This document shows positions 1 to 8,049 of a stretch of 64,000 nucleotides of DNA, piece by piece; positions within the stretch are counted from its first letter, which is position 1, and every line of letters starts with the position of its first letter. A program made the position numbers and the translations under genes. The notes under the pieces were generated by a model. The model was given only the letters and a program-made list of their open reading frames with translations, was not told where the DNA came from and did not search any database. Origin of the DNA: Kitasatospora setae KM-6054 (GTDB taxonomy: Bacteria; Actinomycetota; Actinomycetes; Streptomycetales; Streptomycetaceae); contig NC_016109.1 of NCBI RefSeq assembly GCF_000269985.1, positions 186,001 through 250,000 of the forward strand, written 5' to 3'.

Positions 1-992
1 GTGAAGGCGAAGAAGGTCTGGTTGACGTGGTCGCCGTCGGGGCCGCTGTTCGGGGCGTCGGCGAACTTGACCCGGGCCGCGTAGGTGCCGTTCTTGAACT
101 TCCGCGCGGTGGTCTGGATCTCGGTCTCCCTGGTGCCGGCGGCCGTGCCGTCGGTGGTCAGCCGCAGGTTGAGCACCTTGCTGCCGCCGACGGTGGGGAA
201 GGTGACGTCGGCCGGGGACCAGGTGGCGCCGGAGACGCCGGGGCCGCCCTGGCCGGACTTGACGGTCCAGCCGTGCTGCTGGACGGCGGCGTCCGCGCTG
301 GTGCCGTAGGAGAAGTCGTCGAACAGGACCGGCGCGTTCGGGTCGACCGGCGGGGTGGAGGTGGAGCCGGACGGGGACGGGCTGGGGGACGAACTCGGCG
401 ACGGGGACGGGTTGTTGCCGGCCGGGGCGGTGCCCCAGACCAGCGCGCCGTCCTCCTGCAGGGTGACCTTCTGCCAGTCGGCGTAGCCGGTCTGGGCGCC
501 GCCGAAGGAGTAGTCGTCGGACTGGGTGAGGGTCTGCCAGTCCGAGCGGTAGAAGCGCAGCTGCATGTCGCCGGTGGACTGCCCGGGGGCGAGCGAGCCG
601 GCGCCGGCGGTGAAGCCGATCTCCAGGTAGCGGTCGGCGGTGGCGGTGGGGTTGGCCAGCGTGCCGAAGGTGCCGGTGATGTTGGCGCAGCCCTTGACCG
701 CCCAGGAGCAGGCGAAGCGGTAGGTGGTGCTCGGGCCGTCGGACTTGAAGTAGTAGCGCAGGGTGATCCGGTTGAGCGCGACGGTGCCGCTGCCGGTGTT
801 GGTGACCTGCAGCCAGGGCTCCGACTGGTCGGCGGTCGCACCGGAGGCGCTGGTGCGGTACTGGACGCTGAACGCGTCGGCGGCGGACGCCGGGACGACG
901 GTCAGCGCGGTGGCGGCCAGGCCGGCCGCGGCGATCGCGGCGGCCGCGGCGAGCCGGGCGCGTCGGCTGGTCGTGCGGGGGCGTGCGGACAC
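1..992 (-). CDS. Secreted CBM3 plus GH16-like carbohydrate-active protein, 3' end outside window
   Basis: The frame stays open from a GTG at 992 to the left edge, giving about 330 residues without a stop, so the C-terminus is missing. A GGAAGGA ribosome binding site precedes the GTG. The N-terminus is a typical Sec signal (Arg-rich, then an Ala-rich stretch ending near ASAADA, residues 1-38). Residues about 39-185 resemble cellulose-binding CBM3 (FSVQYRTSASG, ITLRYYFKSDG). A Pro/Ser linker (about 190-212) leads into a segment with VLFDDFSYG and ARVKFADAP that resembles the start of a GH16-like jelly-roll glucanase. The catalytic Glu pair would lie off the window, so activity is inferred. The protein probably binds and cleaves insoluble glucan outside the cell. 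Confidence 0.85.
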   Translation of the reverse strand, partial: MSARPRTTSRRARLAAAAAIAAAGLAATALTVVPASAADAFSVQYRTSASGATADQSEPWLQVTNTGSGTVALNRITLRYYFKSDGPSTTYRFACSWAVKGCANITGTFGTLANPTATADRYLEIGFTAGAGSLAPGQSTGDMQLRFYRSDWQTLTQSDDYSFGGAQTGYADWQKVTLQEDGALVWGTAPAGNNPSPSPSSSPSPSPSGSTSTPPVDPNAPVLFDDFSYGTSADAAVQQHGWTVKSGQGGPGVSGATWSPADVTFPTVGGSKVLNLRLTTDGTAAGTRETEIQTTARKFKNGTYAARVKFADAPNSGPDGDHVNQTFFAF

Positions 993-1165
993 GGTGGTTC
1001 CTTCCGTGGGGGAGGTGCCCCGCGGTGCGGCGGGGCGGCAGGAGGGTGGGGCGGTGGAGCGGTGGGGCGTTCCGGCGGTGCACGTGCGGGGTGCGGCGGT
1101 GGAGCTGGTGGTCCGCGTGCTGCGGGCGGCCGCCGGCGGTGGGCCGGCGGCCGGGTCGGTGGGCC

Positions 1166-2698
1166 TCAGGTGAGGCTGAGGGCGCGTTCGGCGTGGTGCA
1201 CGCCGAGCGCGGCGAGGCGGGGGCGGTGCGCGGCGAGGGCGGGCAGGAAGTCCCGGACGTAGTCGCTGGCGGGGTTCCAGGCCCGGTCGGCGATGGCGCA
1301 CAGCCGGGGGTAGGCGAGGTAGTCGAAGTGCTCGGCGGTGGTGACGAACTCGCTCCACAGCTGGGCCTGGGTGCCGAGCACCCGGGCCCGCTCGGCCTCG
1401 TCCCAGTGCGCGGGGGCGGCCTGGTGGGCGTGCGTGGCGGCGAGGTCGACGACGTACCCGGCCTGGCCGAGCGGTTCGTCGGGGCGGGCGCTCTGCGGGT
1501 AGTCGAGGTAGGTGGCGCGGTGCGGGGCCATCACCACGTCGTGGCCGCGCCGGGCGGCCTCCCGGCCGTGCTCGGCGTCCCGCCAGGGCATCACGGTGAA
1601 CTCGACGGGCAGCGTGGCGCCGTCGGTCTCGGCCCAGCAGACCGGGACGCGTCCGGCGGCCAGCAGGTGCCGGCCGACCTCGCCGAGGAACCAGCCGCGC
1701 AGCTGGGCGGGGGCGGCCAGGCCGAGTTCGGCGGCCCGGCGGCGGGCGGCGGGGCTGCGCTCCCACTCGACGGTGGGGCACTCGTCCCCGCCCAGGTGGA
1801 CGTACCGGGACGGGAACAGCTCCAGCGTCTCGTCCAGCACCGCGCGGCAGAACTCCAGCGCCTCCTCGTGCACGCCGAGCACGGTCTCGCACACGCCCCA
1901 CTCGGTCCACACGTCGAGCTGCCGCCCGGGCTGGTTGCCCAGCCGCGGGTAGGCGGCCAGCGCGGCCCGGGTGTGGCCCGGCATGTCGATCTCGGGGACG
2001 ACGGTGACGCCCCGCTCCGCCGCGTACCCGACCAGGCGGCGCAGCTCGGCCTTGGTGTACGCGCCCTGGTGCGGCAGCGCGTCGTACGCGGCGGAGCCGG
2101 CGTGGCCGGCCATGCTGCGGGCCCGGCGGGCGCCGACCTCGGTGAGCCGGGGGTAGGCGTCGACCGGCAGCCGCCAGCCCTGGTCGTCGGTCAGGTGCAG
2201 GTGCAGCACGTTCAGTTTGTGCAGGGCGATCCGGTCGACGGCGGCGAGCAGCCGCTCGACGGGCTGGAAGTGCCGGGCGGTGTCGATCATGAAGCCGCGC
2301 CAGGCGTGCCGGGGGTGGTCGGTGATCCGGACGGCGGGCAGGCTCCACTCGACGCCGGACACCGGGCCCGCCGCGAGTGCCTCGGGCGGCAGCAGTTGGC
2401 GCAGCGTCTGCACCGCGTGCCGCAGGCCGGCGGGCCGGGCCGCGTGCAGCACCACCTGGAACGGGTCCACCGTCAGCCGGTAGCCCTCCTCCCCCAGCTC
2501 GCGGTCCCCGGGATCGAGGGTCAGCACCACGGTGCCCTCCGCACCGGGCGCCAGCGGCAGCCCGGTCGCGGGGCGCAGCAGCGTGCGCAGCAGCTCGGCG
2601 ACGGCGGCGGCTCCGCCGTCGGCGCGCACGGTGGTCCGCTCGGTCAGGGTGAACCGTCCGGCGGCGGGAACGAGGTCGACCGGGGTCGGCAGGATCAC
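1166..2698 (-). CDS. GH20 beta-N-acetylhexosaminidase
   Basis: This 510-residue protein belongs to glycoside hydrolase family 20, which releases terminal GlcNAc from chitooligosaccharides by substrate-assisted catalysis. The diagnostic motif HLGGDE (catalytic Asp-Glu pair) is near residue 300. The N-terminal part (PTPVDLVPAAGRFTLTERT) is the GH20b domain, and the barrel includes RHFQPVERLLAAVD and HLHLTDDQGWRLPVD. The start is a GTG at 2698 with GGAAG upstream; the frame is open further but that part is out of character. No signal peptide is visible, so it probably acts in the cytoplasm on imported chitobiose. It lies downstream of the sugar ABC genes on the same strand, 110 bp from the last permease, matching dasABC-dasD order in Streptomyces. 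Confidence 0.93.
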   Translation of the reverse strand: MILPTPVDLVPAAGRFTLTERTTVRADGGAAAVAELLRTLLRPATGLPLAPGAEGTVVLTLDPGDRELGEEGYRLTVDPFQVVLHAARPAGLRHAVQTLRQLLPPEALAAGPVSGVEWSLPAVRITDHPRHAWRGFMIDTARHFQPVERLLAAVDRIALHKLNVLHLHLTDDQGWRLPVDAYPRLTEVGARRARSMAGHAGSAAYDALPHQGAYTKAELRRLVGYAAERGVTVVPEIDMPGHTRAALAAYPRLGNQPGRQLDVWTEWGVCETVLGVHEEALEFCRAVLDETLELFPSRYVHLGGDECPTVEWERSPAARRRAAELGLAAPAQLRGWFLGEVGRHLLAAGRVPVCWAETDGATLPVEFTVMPWRDAEHGREAARRGHDVVMAPHRATYLDYPQSARPDEPLGQAGYVVDLAATHAHQAAPAHWDEAERARVLGTQAQLWSEFVTTAEHFDYLAYPRLCAIADRAWNPASDYVRDFLPALAAHRPRLAALGVHHAERALSLT

Positions 2699-2808
2699 GG
2701 CGGTGGTCTTCTTCCAGGGGTAGGGAGTTCGGATGGAACGATCGGACGGACGGCTCCGCGCCGGCTGACCGCCTCGGCGGGTGGCGGTTCCCGGCCTCCG
2801 GCGGTCGG

Positions 2809-3720
2809 TCAGCCCTTGACCGCGCCGGCGGTCATGCCGGTGGTGACCTTGTTCTGCAGGAACAGGAAGACCAGCAGGACGGGGAGCATGAAGAGGGTCG
2901 CGGCGGCCATGGTGGCGCCCCAGTCGGTGCCGAAGACGTTGGCGAAGGAGGAGAGCCAGACCGGGAGGGTGCGGGCGTCCTGGTTCTTGATGATCAGGGT
3001 GTTGGCGAAGGCGAACTCGTTCCACGCGGTGATGAAGCCGAACAGCGAGGTGGCGAGCAGGCCGGGGGCGAGCAGCGGCAGGGTGACGCGGCGGAAGGCG
3101 GCGGCCCGGGTGCAGCCGTCGACCTGGGCGGCTTCCTCCAGTTCGGCCGGGACGGCGGCGAGGAAGCCGCGCAGGGTGACGATGGTGAAGGGGAGGGTGG
3201 TCATGAAGTAGACCAGCGTGAGCATGCTGAGGCTGTCGAGCATGTCGGTGTCGCGGGCGATCACGTACATCGGGATCAGCAGCGCCTCCCAGGGCGCCAT
3301 CTGCGCGGTGAAGACCAGCAGCAGGAAGGCCCGGCGGCCGCGCCAGCGCAGTCGGCCGACGGCGTACGCGGCGAGCAGGGCGACGACCAGCGAGAGCAGG
3401 ACGGCGCCGAGGGTGACCAGCAGGCTGTTGCGCCAGTAGCCGCCGAAGCCGGGGGCGCGGACCGCGGTCGCGAAGTGGTCGAGGGTGGGGTGCAGGGGCA
3501 GGAAGGTGGGGGTGGCGGACTGGATCTCGGCGGTGGGTTTGAAGGCGGTGGCGACCATCCAGTAGACCGGGAAGGCGGCGGTGGCCAGGACGGCGAGCGC
3601 GGCGAGGTTGAGCGGCAGCCGGCGCAGCCGGCGTGCTCGGCTCGGTCGGCGTGCTTGCCGGGGGCGGGGGGCTTGTGGGGGTCGGCGGGCTTGTCGGGGG
3701 CGGGGGGCGAGGGGGTTCAC
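2809..3720 (-). CDS. ABC sugar transporter permease, MalG type (CUT1)
   Basis: This 303-residue inner-membrane permease belongs to a CUT1-type sugar importer. The EAA loop that contacts the ATPase is visible as EEAAQVDGCTRAAAFRRV, with six hydrophobic segments around it. The start is a GTG at 3720 overlapping the stop of the upstream permease (GTGA), so translation is probably coupled. The first 40 or so residues are an unusual Arg/Pro-rich extension made of repeated RPRQARRP units, encoded by a G-rich repeat. No ATPase gene is present; Streptomyces CUT1 importers generally share the MsiK ATPase encoded elsewhere. The context points to uptake of chitobiose or a related amino sugar. Confidence 0.92.
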   Translation of the reverse strand: MNPLAPRPRQARRPPQAPRPRQARRPSRARRLRRLPLNLAALAVLATAAFPVYWMVATAFKPTAEIQSATPTFLPLHPTLDHFATAVRAPGFGGYWRNSLLVTLGAVLLSLVVALLAAYAVGRLRWRGRRAFLLLVFTAQMAPWEALLIPMYVIARDTDMLDSLSMLTLVYFMTTLPFTIVTLRGFLAAVPAELEEAAQVDGCTRAAAFRRVTLPLLAPGLLATSLFGFITAWNEFAFANTLIIKNQDARTLPVWLSSFANVFGTDWGATMAAATLFMLPVLLVFLFLQNKVTTGMTAGAVKG

Positions 3721-4631
3721 GCCTCGGCTCCTTCCTGGCGGTGCATCCGCCGCAGGGTGGTGACGAGCGCGGCGAGCAGGATCAGCACGGTGAGCGTGGA
3801 GGCGGCGGAGCCGAGGTCGTACTTGTGCAGGTTCTGGGCGATCTGGAAGGCGTAGACGGGCAGGGTGGTGGTGGCGCCGTCGGGGCCGCCCTGGCTGACC
3901 ACCCAGATCTGGGCGAAGCACTTGAAGGTCCAGATCACTTCGAGCGAGGTGACCAGGGCGAACAGCGGGCGCAGCACGGGGACGGTGACCAGTCGGAAGG
4001 TCTGCCAGGCGCCGGCGCCGTCGATCCGGGCGGATTCGTAGAGCTCGGTGGGGATGGTGGTCAGTCCGCCGTACAGGGTGAGCGCGGCGAACGGGACGGA
4101 CTGCCAGACCACCAGCAGGACCAGGACGGTGAAGGTGGCGCCGGAGTGGGCGAACCAGGCGTAGTCGTGGTAGCCGTGCAGCCCCAACTGGTCAAGTGCC
4201 CAGTTGACCACTCCGAAGCGGGACTGGAACAGCCACTGGAACACGGTGGTGGCGGCGATCACGGGGGTCGCCCAGACCAGGACCAGGGCGCTCATCACGG
4301 CCAGCCGCATCCGCCTGCCGAGTCGGACCAGCATCAGCGCGACCAGTGTGCCGAGGCCGGTGATCAGCAGGGTGTTGAGCGCGGTCCAGCCGAGGGTGCG
4401 GGCGGTGACGGTCCAGAACTTCGGGTCGGTGAGCAGTTCGGTGTAGTTGTCGAAGCCGGTGAAGGTGGCGCCGCCGCGGATGAGTTCGGCCATCCGGAAG
4501 TGCTGGAAGGAGATCACCAGGTTGCGGGCGACGGGGTAGAGCAGCAGGTACGCCGCGCCCACCAGGGTCGGGGCGATGAGCAGGTAGGGCCGGATCCGGG
4601 TGCGGAGCGGCGGTGGCGCGTCGGTGGGCAC
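3717..4631 (-). CDS. ABC sugar transporter permease, MalF type (CUT1)
   Basis: This 304-residue membrane permease is the MalF-like partner of the next gene. It begins with a short cytoplasmic stretch, then six membrane segments (first at YLLIAPTLVGAAYLLLYP). The EAA motif is ELYESARIDGAGAWQTFRLV. The ATG at 4631 follows 54 bp after the binding-protein gene, and the stop overlaps the start of the second permease. The cluster order binding protein, MalF type, MalG type, hexosaminidase with a divergent GntR regulator resembles the Streptomyces das chitobiose locus. I do not assign das symbols because Streptomyces genomes hold paralogous clusters of this layout. Confidence 0.93.
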   Translation of the reverse strand: MPTDAPPPLRTRIRPYLLIAPTLVGAAYLLLYPVARNLVISFQHFRMAELIRGGATFTGFDNYTELLTDPKFWTVTARTLGWTALNTLLITGLGTLVALMLVRLGRRMRLAVMSALVLVWATPVIAATTVFQWLFQSRFGVVNWALDQLGLHGYHDYAWFAHSGATFTVLVLLVVWQSVPFAALTLYGGLTTIPTELYESARIDGAGAWQTFRLVTVPVLRPLFALVTSLEVIWTFKCFAQIWVVSQGGPDGATTTLPVYAFQIAQNLHKYDLGSAASTLTVLILLAALVTTLRRMHRQEGAEA

Positions 4632-4685
4632 GGCGGGGTGTTCTCCTGTCGGGGTCGTGCGGTGCGGAGGGGGCCGGGCCCGGGG

Positions 4686-5960
4686 TCAGTTGCCGCTGAG
4701 CGCCTTGGTGATGGCGGCGCCGGCGGTCTTGCCGGCGGCGCCGGGGTCGGTGCCGGTGAGGACCTGGGTCATGTACTGCTTGATCGGGTTGTCGGCCTCG
4801 ACGGCGGCCCAGTCGGGCGAGTTGGGGGTGGCGTGGCCGTTGGCGGCGCCGACGGCCATCGCGGCGGCGCCCTCGTTGCCGCTGAGCGCGGAGGCGAGCG
4901 TGGTCCGGTTGGGGACGTAGCTCATCTCCTTGGCGATCGCGGTCTGCCACTTGTCCCCGGCCAGTGCCTTGACCACTTCGTAGGCGGCCTGCTGGTGGCG
5001 GGAGGACTCGGGGACGATCAGGTCGGAGCCGCCGGTGAAGACCGCGCCGGGCTTGCCGGCGCTCTTGCCGGGGATCGGGAAGAAGCCGAGCTTGTCCTTG
5101 AGCCCGGGGTCGGCCTTGAGGATCGCGGCGGCGCCGCCGGGGGTGGAGATCAGCTGGGCGGTGCGGCCCTGGGCGAACACCTCGGCCTGCGGGGGCTTGG
5201 CCTCGTCCGCGTCCTTGGGGCCGCGGCCGAGGGCCTGGAGCTGCTGGTAGAAGCCGATCGCGGCCTTGGCCTGCGGGGTGTCCAGGGTGCCGGCCCACTT
5301 GCCGTCGGCGCCCTTGGCGGCGAGGTCGCCGCCCTCGTCCCAGAGGAAGCCGGCGAACACGTACCAGGTCTGGCCGGTGAGGTAGATGCCCTCGTTGCCG
5401 CCGGTGTTGAGCTTCTGGGTGTCGGCGATCCACTCGTCCCGGGTCTTGGGCGGGGTGGTGATGCCGGCCTGCTGGAACAGGTCCTTGCGGTAGATGACCA
5501 CTCGGTTGGCGGCGTACCAGGGAATGCCGTACTGCTTGCCGTCGATCTTCCCGGGGTCGGCGAGGCCGGGGATCCAGTCCTTGCCGCCGAGTTCGGCGGC
5601 CTTGTCGCCGAGGTCGTGCACGCCGCCGCTGGCCGCGTACTGGGCGACCTGGGTGTTGCCGACCTCGATCACGTCGGGGGCGTCCTTGCTGGCCAGCGCG
5701 CTGGTGACCTTCTGTCCGATGCCCTCCCACTCCTGGACCTGCACGTGCAGGGTGGTGCCGGGGTGGGTGGCCTCGAAGTCGGCCTCGAAGTCCTTGAGGA
5801 AGCCGTCGGTGACGGTGTCCTTCATGATCCAGACGGTCAGTTCGGCGGGTCCGGCCGCGTCCTGGGCGGCCGGGCCGGAGGAGCAGGCGGTCAGCGTGGC
5901 CGCGCCGAGCAGCAGGGCGATCGCGGAGCGGAGGGTGGTCGGAAGTGCGGGGGATCTCAC
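4686..5960 (-). CDS. Extracellular sugar-binding lipoprotein of ABC importer
   Basis: This 424-residue solute-binding protein belongs to the family-1 (MalE-like) group. The start is taken as the GTG at 5960, which gives a short basic n-region, a hydrophobic core and the lipobox LTAC, so the mature protein is lipid-anchored at Cys 25 or so. The body shows the usual features: ELTVWIMKDTVTDGF at the mature N-terminus, APDVIEVGNTQVAQY, and a hinge region with GIPWYAANRVVIYRKD. The gene heads the minus-strand operon, and its promoter faces the GntR gene. A substrate such as chitobiose or GlcNAc is inferred only from the GH20 gene and the regulator's operator half-sites. Confidence 0.92.
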   Translation of the reverse strand: MRSPALPTTLRSAIALLLGAATLTACSSGPAAQDAAGPAELTVWIMKDTVTDGFLKDFEADFEATHPGTTLHVQVQEWEGIGQKVTSALASKDAPDVIEVGNTQVAQYAASGGVHDLGDKAAELGGKDWIPGLADPGKIDGKQYGIPWYAANRVVIYRKDLFQQAGITTPPKTRDEWIADTQKLNTGGNEGIYLTGQTWYVFAGFLWDEGGDLAAKGADGKWAGTLDTPQAKAAIGFYQQLQALGRGPKDADEAKPPQAEVFAQGRTAQLISTPGGAAAILKADPGLKDKLGFFPIPGKSAGKPGAVFTGGSDLIVPESSRHQQAAYEVVKALAGDKWQTAIAKEMSYVPNRTTLASALSGNEGAAAMAVGAANGHATPNSPDWAAVEADNPIKQYMTQVLTGTDPGAAGKTAGAAITKALSGN

Positions 5961-6078
5961 GGTGGGTGCCGCCTCGGGGTGCCGGAAGGAATGCCTGGGG
6001 ATACCTGGGGGTGCCTGGGGGGGTACTGCGACGCGGACGGGCGTCCGCGGATGGGTGTGCTGAGCAGACCAGATGTTT

Positions 6079-6097
6079 ACCAGTTGACTTGACTGGT
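6079..6097. promoter_or_regulatory. GntR-type inverted repeat ACCAGT-N7-ACTGGT
   Basis: Two perfect 6-bp arms (6079-6084 and 6092-6097) are separated by 7 bp, about 120 bp upstream of the binding-protein start. The half-site is the same as in the second site at 6238-6264. The DasR consensus (dre) is built from ACTGGTCT/AGACCAGT, so this is a plausible operator for the adjacent regulator, with altered spacing. Confidence 0.5.
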
Positions 6098-6237
6098 CCG
6101 GTCGGTGGTAAGAGAAGGTGGCACAGCCGCCAGACCCCGTCAAGGCCCCGCACAGCGCCTCGACACGGCTCCGACCTGGGAGGAAACCTTCCGATTCGGG
6201 TCCCCTCGGGGTCGAACGGCCACTGGTAAGGTCCGCG

Positions 6238-6264
6238 AACTGGTCTGGTATGGTCTGACCAGTT
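6238..6264. promoter_or_regulatory. GntR operator: AACTGGTC-N11-GACCAGTT with nested TGGTCTGACCA
   Basis: An 8-bp perfect inverted repeat (6238-6245 and 6257-6264) contains a smaller palindrome TGGTCTGACCA at 6251-6261. A further ACTGGT half-site is at 6222-6227. The site ends 20 bp before the regulator start, so it probably mediates autoregulation and control of the divergent sugar operon. The rest of the 324-bp intergenic region (5961-6284) holds short GGGG-rich direct repeats around 5993-6020 and no gene. Confidence 0.6.
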
Positions 6265-6284
6265 CGGAGCGAAGGGATGCAACG

Positions 6285-7133
6285 ATGACGACGGATTCGT
6301 CCGGCGGAGCGGGATTGAAGCGCGATCAGGTCAGGGAGTACCTGCGCGAACTGGTCGAGTCACTGACCCCGGGCGACCCGGTCCCGTCCGAGCGGACGCT
6401 CTGCGTCCAGCTCGGCGTCTCGCGCCCGACGCTGCGCGCCGGGGTGGACGAGCTGGTGGCCGCCGGGCTGCTGGTGCGCGAGCACGGGCGCGGCACGTTC
6501 GTCGCCCCCGCCAAGATCGTCCAGGAGCTGACCCCGTCCGGCGGCGGCGATCCGTCGTTCAGCGTGCCCCGGGCGTCCGGGAGTTGGACCAGCCAGGTGC
6601 TGGAGTTCACCCCGCTGCCGGCCGGGGCGGCGATCGGGCGGCGGCTGCGGCTGTCCCCCGCGGCGCCGATCCTGCACATCGTGCTGCTGCGGCTGGTCGA
6701 CGGCGAGCCGATGGCGATCGAGCACCTGCACGTCCCGGCCGACCTGCTGCCCGGCCTGACGCCCGACGACCTGGAGCACGGCGACCTCTACCAGCTGATG
6801 GCCGGCCGCGGGGTGCACGTCCACCAGGCGGTGCAGGCGATCGAGCCCACCGTGGTCAGCGAGCGCGAGGCCCGGGTGCTGGCCGTCCCGCCGCTCTCCC
6901 CCGCGCTGCGCTTCGACCGGTTGACCACTGACGAGACCGGGCGCCCGGTCGAGTACGTCCACTCGCTCTACCGGGGCGACCGCTACCGGATCGTCTCCCG
7001 GATCTCCCTCGCCGACCCGTCCCCCACCGCCCCCGGCGACTCCCGCCACCACCCCGGCATCCCCCCGGGCGACCTGACCACGCTCGGCACCGGCCCCACC
7101 GTCACCACCGGGGACATCCAGCCGCTGCTCTGA
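6285..7133 (+). CDS. GntR/HutC-family regulator with UTRA domain (DasR-like)
   Basis: This 282-residue protein has an N-terminal winged helix (VPSERTLCVQLGVSRPTLRA, then LLVREHGRGTFVA, residues about 15-75) and a C-terminal UTRA effector domain (LRLVDGEPMAIEHLHVPADL; VEYVHSLYRGDRYRI). This is the architecture of HutC-type regulators such as DasR and NagR, which sense amino-sugar phosphates. The ATG at 6285 has GAAGGGA eight bases upstream; the longer open frame to 6105 is not needed. It is divergent from the sugar ABC operon and sits on ACTGGT-type operators. A C-terminal tail of about 35 residues rich in Pro and Thr is extra relative to DasR. Confidence 0.9.
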   Translation: MTTDSSGGAGLKRDQVREYLRELVESLTPGDPVPSERTLCVQLGVSRPTLRAGVDELVAAGLLVREHGRGTFVAPAKIVQELTPSGGGDPSFSVPRASGSWTSQVLEFTPLPAGAAIGRRLRLSPAAPILHIVLLRLVDGEPMAIEHLHVPADLLPGLTPDDLEHGDLYQLMAGRGVHVHQAVQAIEPTVVSEREARVLAVPPLSPALRFDRLTTDETGRPVEYVHSLYRGDRYRIVSRISLADPSPTAPGDSRHHPGIPPGDLTTLGTGPTVTTGDIQPLL

Positions 7134-7161
7134 CCCGGAACACCGCACCGGGCCGGACGGC

Positions 7162-7208
7162 GGACGGGGCCGCGGGCGGGAGGTCACCCGCCGACGGCCC
7201 CGTCGTCC
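7162..7208. terminator. GC-rich hairpin between convergent genes
   Basis: An imperfect long stem (GACGGGGCCG pairing with CGGCCCCGTC, extended by GGGCGGG/CCCGCC) lies at the junction of the GntR gene and the convergent XRE gene. It overlaps the end of the latter. It could terminate from both sides. Confidence 0.5.
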
Positions 7209-7453
7209 TCCCCCTGCCCCCGCGCCTGACCGTGCCCCTCCCCCGGCTCCCCCAGCTCCCAGCGGAGCAGGTCGCCCGGCTGGCAGTCCAGCACCTCGCA
7301 GAGCGCGGCGAGGGTCGAGAAGCGCACCGCCTTGGCACGGCCGTTCTTGAGCACCGCCAGGTTGGCGGGCGTGATCCCGACCCGGTCGGCGAGTTCGCCC
7401 ACCGACATCTTCCGCCTGGCCAGCATCACGTCGATGTCGACCGCGATCGGCAT
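7184..7453 (-). CDS. Small XRE-type HTH regulator
   Basis: This 89-residue protein carries a Cro/C1-type helix-turn-helix (VGELADRVGITPANLAVLKN, then STLAALCEVLDCQPGDLL). That is the short HTH_26 type found beside DUF2975 membrane proteins. Its ATG overlaps the upstream stop (TGATG), so it is translated with the membrane protein. It ends in a Gly/Glu-rich tail. It probably represses its own operon through the palindromic site at 7982-8000. Confidence 0.88.
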   Translation of the reverse strand: MPIAVDIDVMLARRKMSVGELADRVGITPANLAVLKNGRAKAVRFSTLAALCEVLDCQPGDLLRWELGEPGEGHGQARGQGEDDGAVGG

Positions 7454-7944
7454 CAGATGACCTCGTCCAACTCGGCCCGCAGCAGGGTCGCTTCGGTGTC
7501 GCGGGCGACGGCCTGGGCGAGCAGCGTGCGCAGCACGTACACGACGAGCGCGACCCCGAGGACGGCCAGGCCGATGCCGGCCATGATGAGGGTGACCCCG
7601 GGGTCCTCGCGCTGGCCGGGCGCGTTCAGGGCCGTGACCGCGAACCACACCAGGGCGGCCGCGGTGATCGCGCCGATGATGCCGTCCACGTAGCGGAAGG
7701 CGGCGGGTGAGAAGACGGTTCCGCGCCGCACCATGGCGAGCAGCCGCCAGACGCAGACCAGGACGGTCTGCACCGCCCCGATGCCCAGCACGGTGGCGAT
7801 CCGGAACGCGGTCAGCGGGAGCCTCCCGTCCTCCGGGTCTCCCCCGCCGATCAGCATCCACAGCATCAGCGCCTGGACGAGCACCGTGCCGACGAGCAGC
7901 ACCGCGAGCACGACGCGCAGCACGCGCACCGCCGGCTTCCCCAT
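7453..7944 (-). CDS. DUF2975 membrane protein
   Basis: This 163-residue protein has four hydrophobic segments (for example VLRVVLAVLLVGTVLVQALM and IMAGIGLAVLGVALVVYVL). It matches the DUF2975 family, whose members pair with a small XRE regulator. The start is set at the ATG at 7944 (MGKPAVRVL); in-frame ATGs at 7965 and 8040 lack a clear ribosome binding site. The role of the family is unknown; in this arrangement it may act as a membrane partner of the regulator. Confidence 0.8.
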   Translation of the reverse strand: MGKPAVRVLRVVLAVLLVGTVLVQALMLWMLIGGGDPEDGRLPLTAFRIATVLGIGAVQTVLVCVWRLLAMVRRGTVFSPAAFRYVDGIIGAITAAALVWFAVTALNAPGQREDPGVTLIMAGIGLAVLGVALVVYVLRTLLAQAVARDTEATLLRAELDEVI

Positions 7945-7981
7945 GTTCCCGATCCGCCTCTCCATCGATCTACGATGGAAA

Positions 7982-8000
7982 TCTATCGATTTTCGATAGA
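7982..8000. promoter_or_regulatory. Operator-like palindrome TCTATCG-N5-CGATAGA
   Basis: A perfect 7-bp inverted repeat with a 5-bp AT-rich centre lies just upstream of the DUF2975/XRE operon. A related ATCGAT element follows at 7964-7969. Its place suggests the binding site of the XRE protein. Confidence 0.55.
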
Positions 8001-8049
8001 AGCGACAAGGGCCGCCCTCCTGGCGGGCCCGGGACACCACGTCAGCCGC

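Noticed and set aside
983..3211. Long plus-strand open frame opposite GH20 and permease genes
   Set aside because: Low-complexity Gly/Val/Arg/Gln composition with no domain; it is the antisense shadow of GC-rich genes whose products are recognisable.
4192..6282. 696-codon minus-strand frame over the binding protein gene
   Set aside because: Arg/His/Pro-rich frame shifted against the lipoprotein; no domain.
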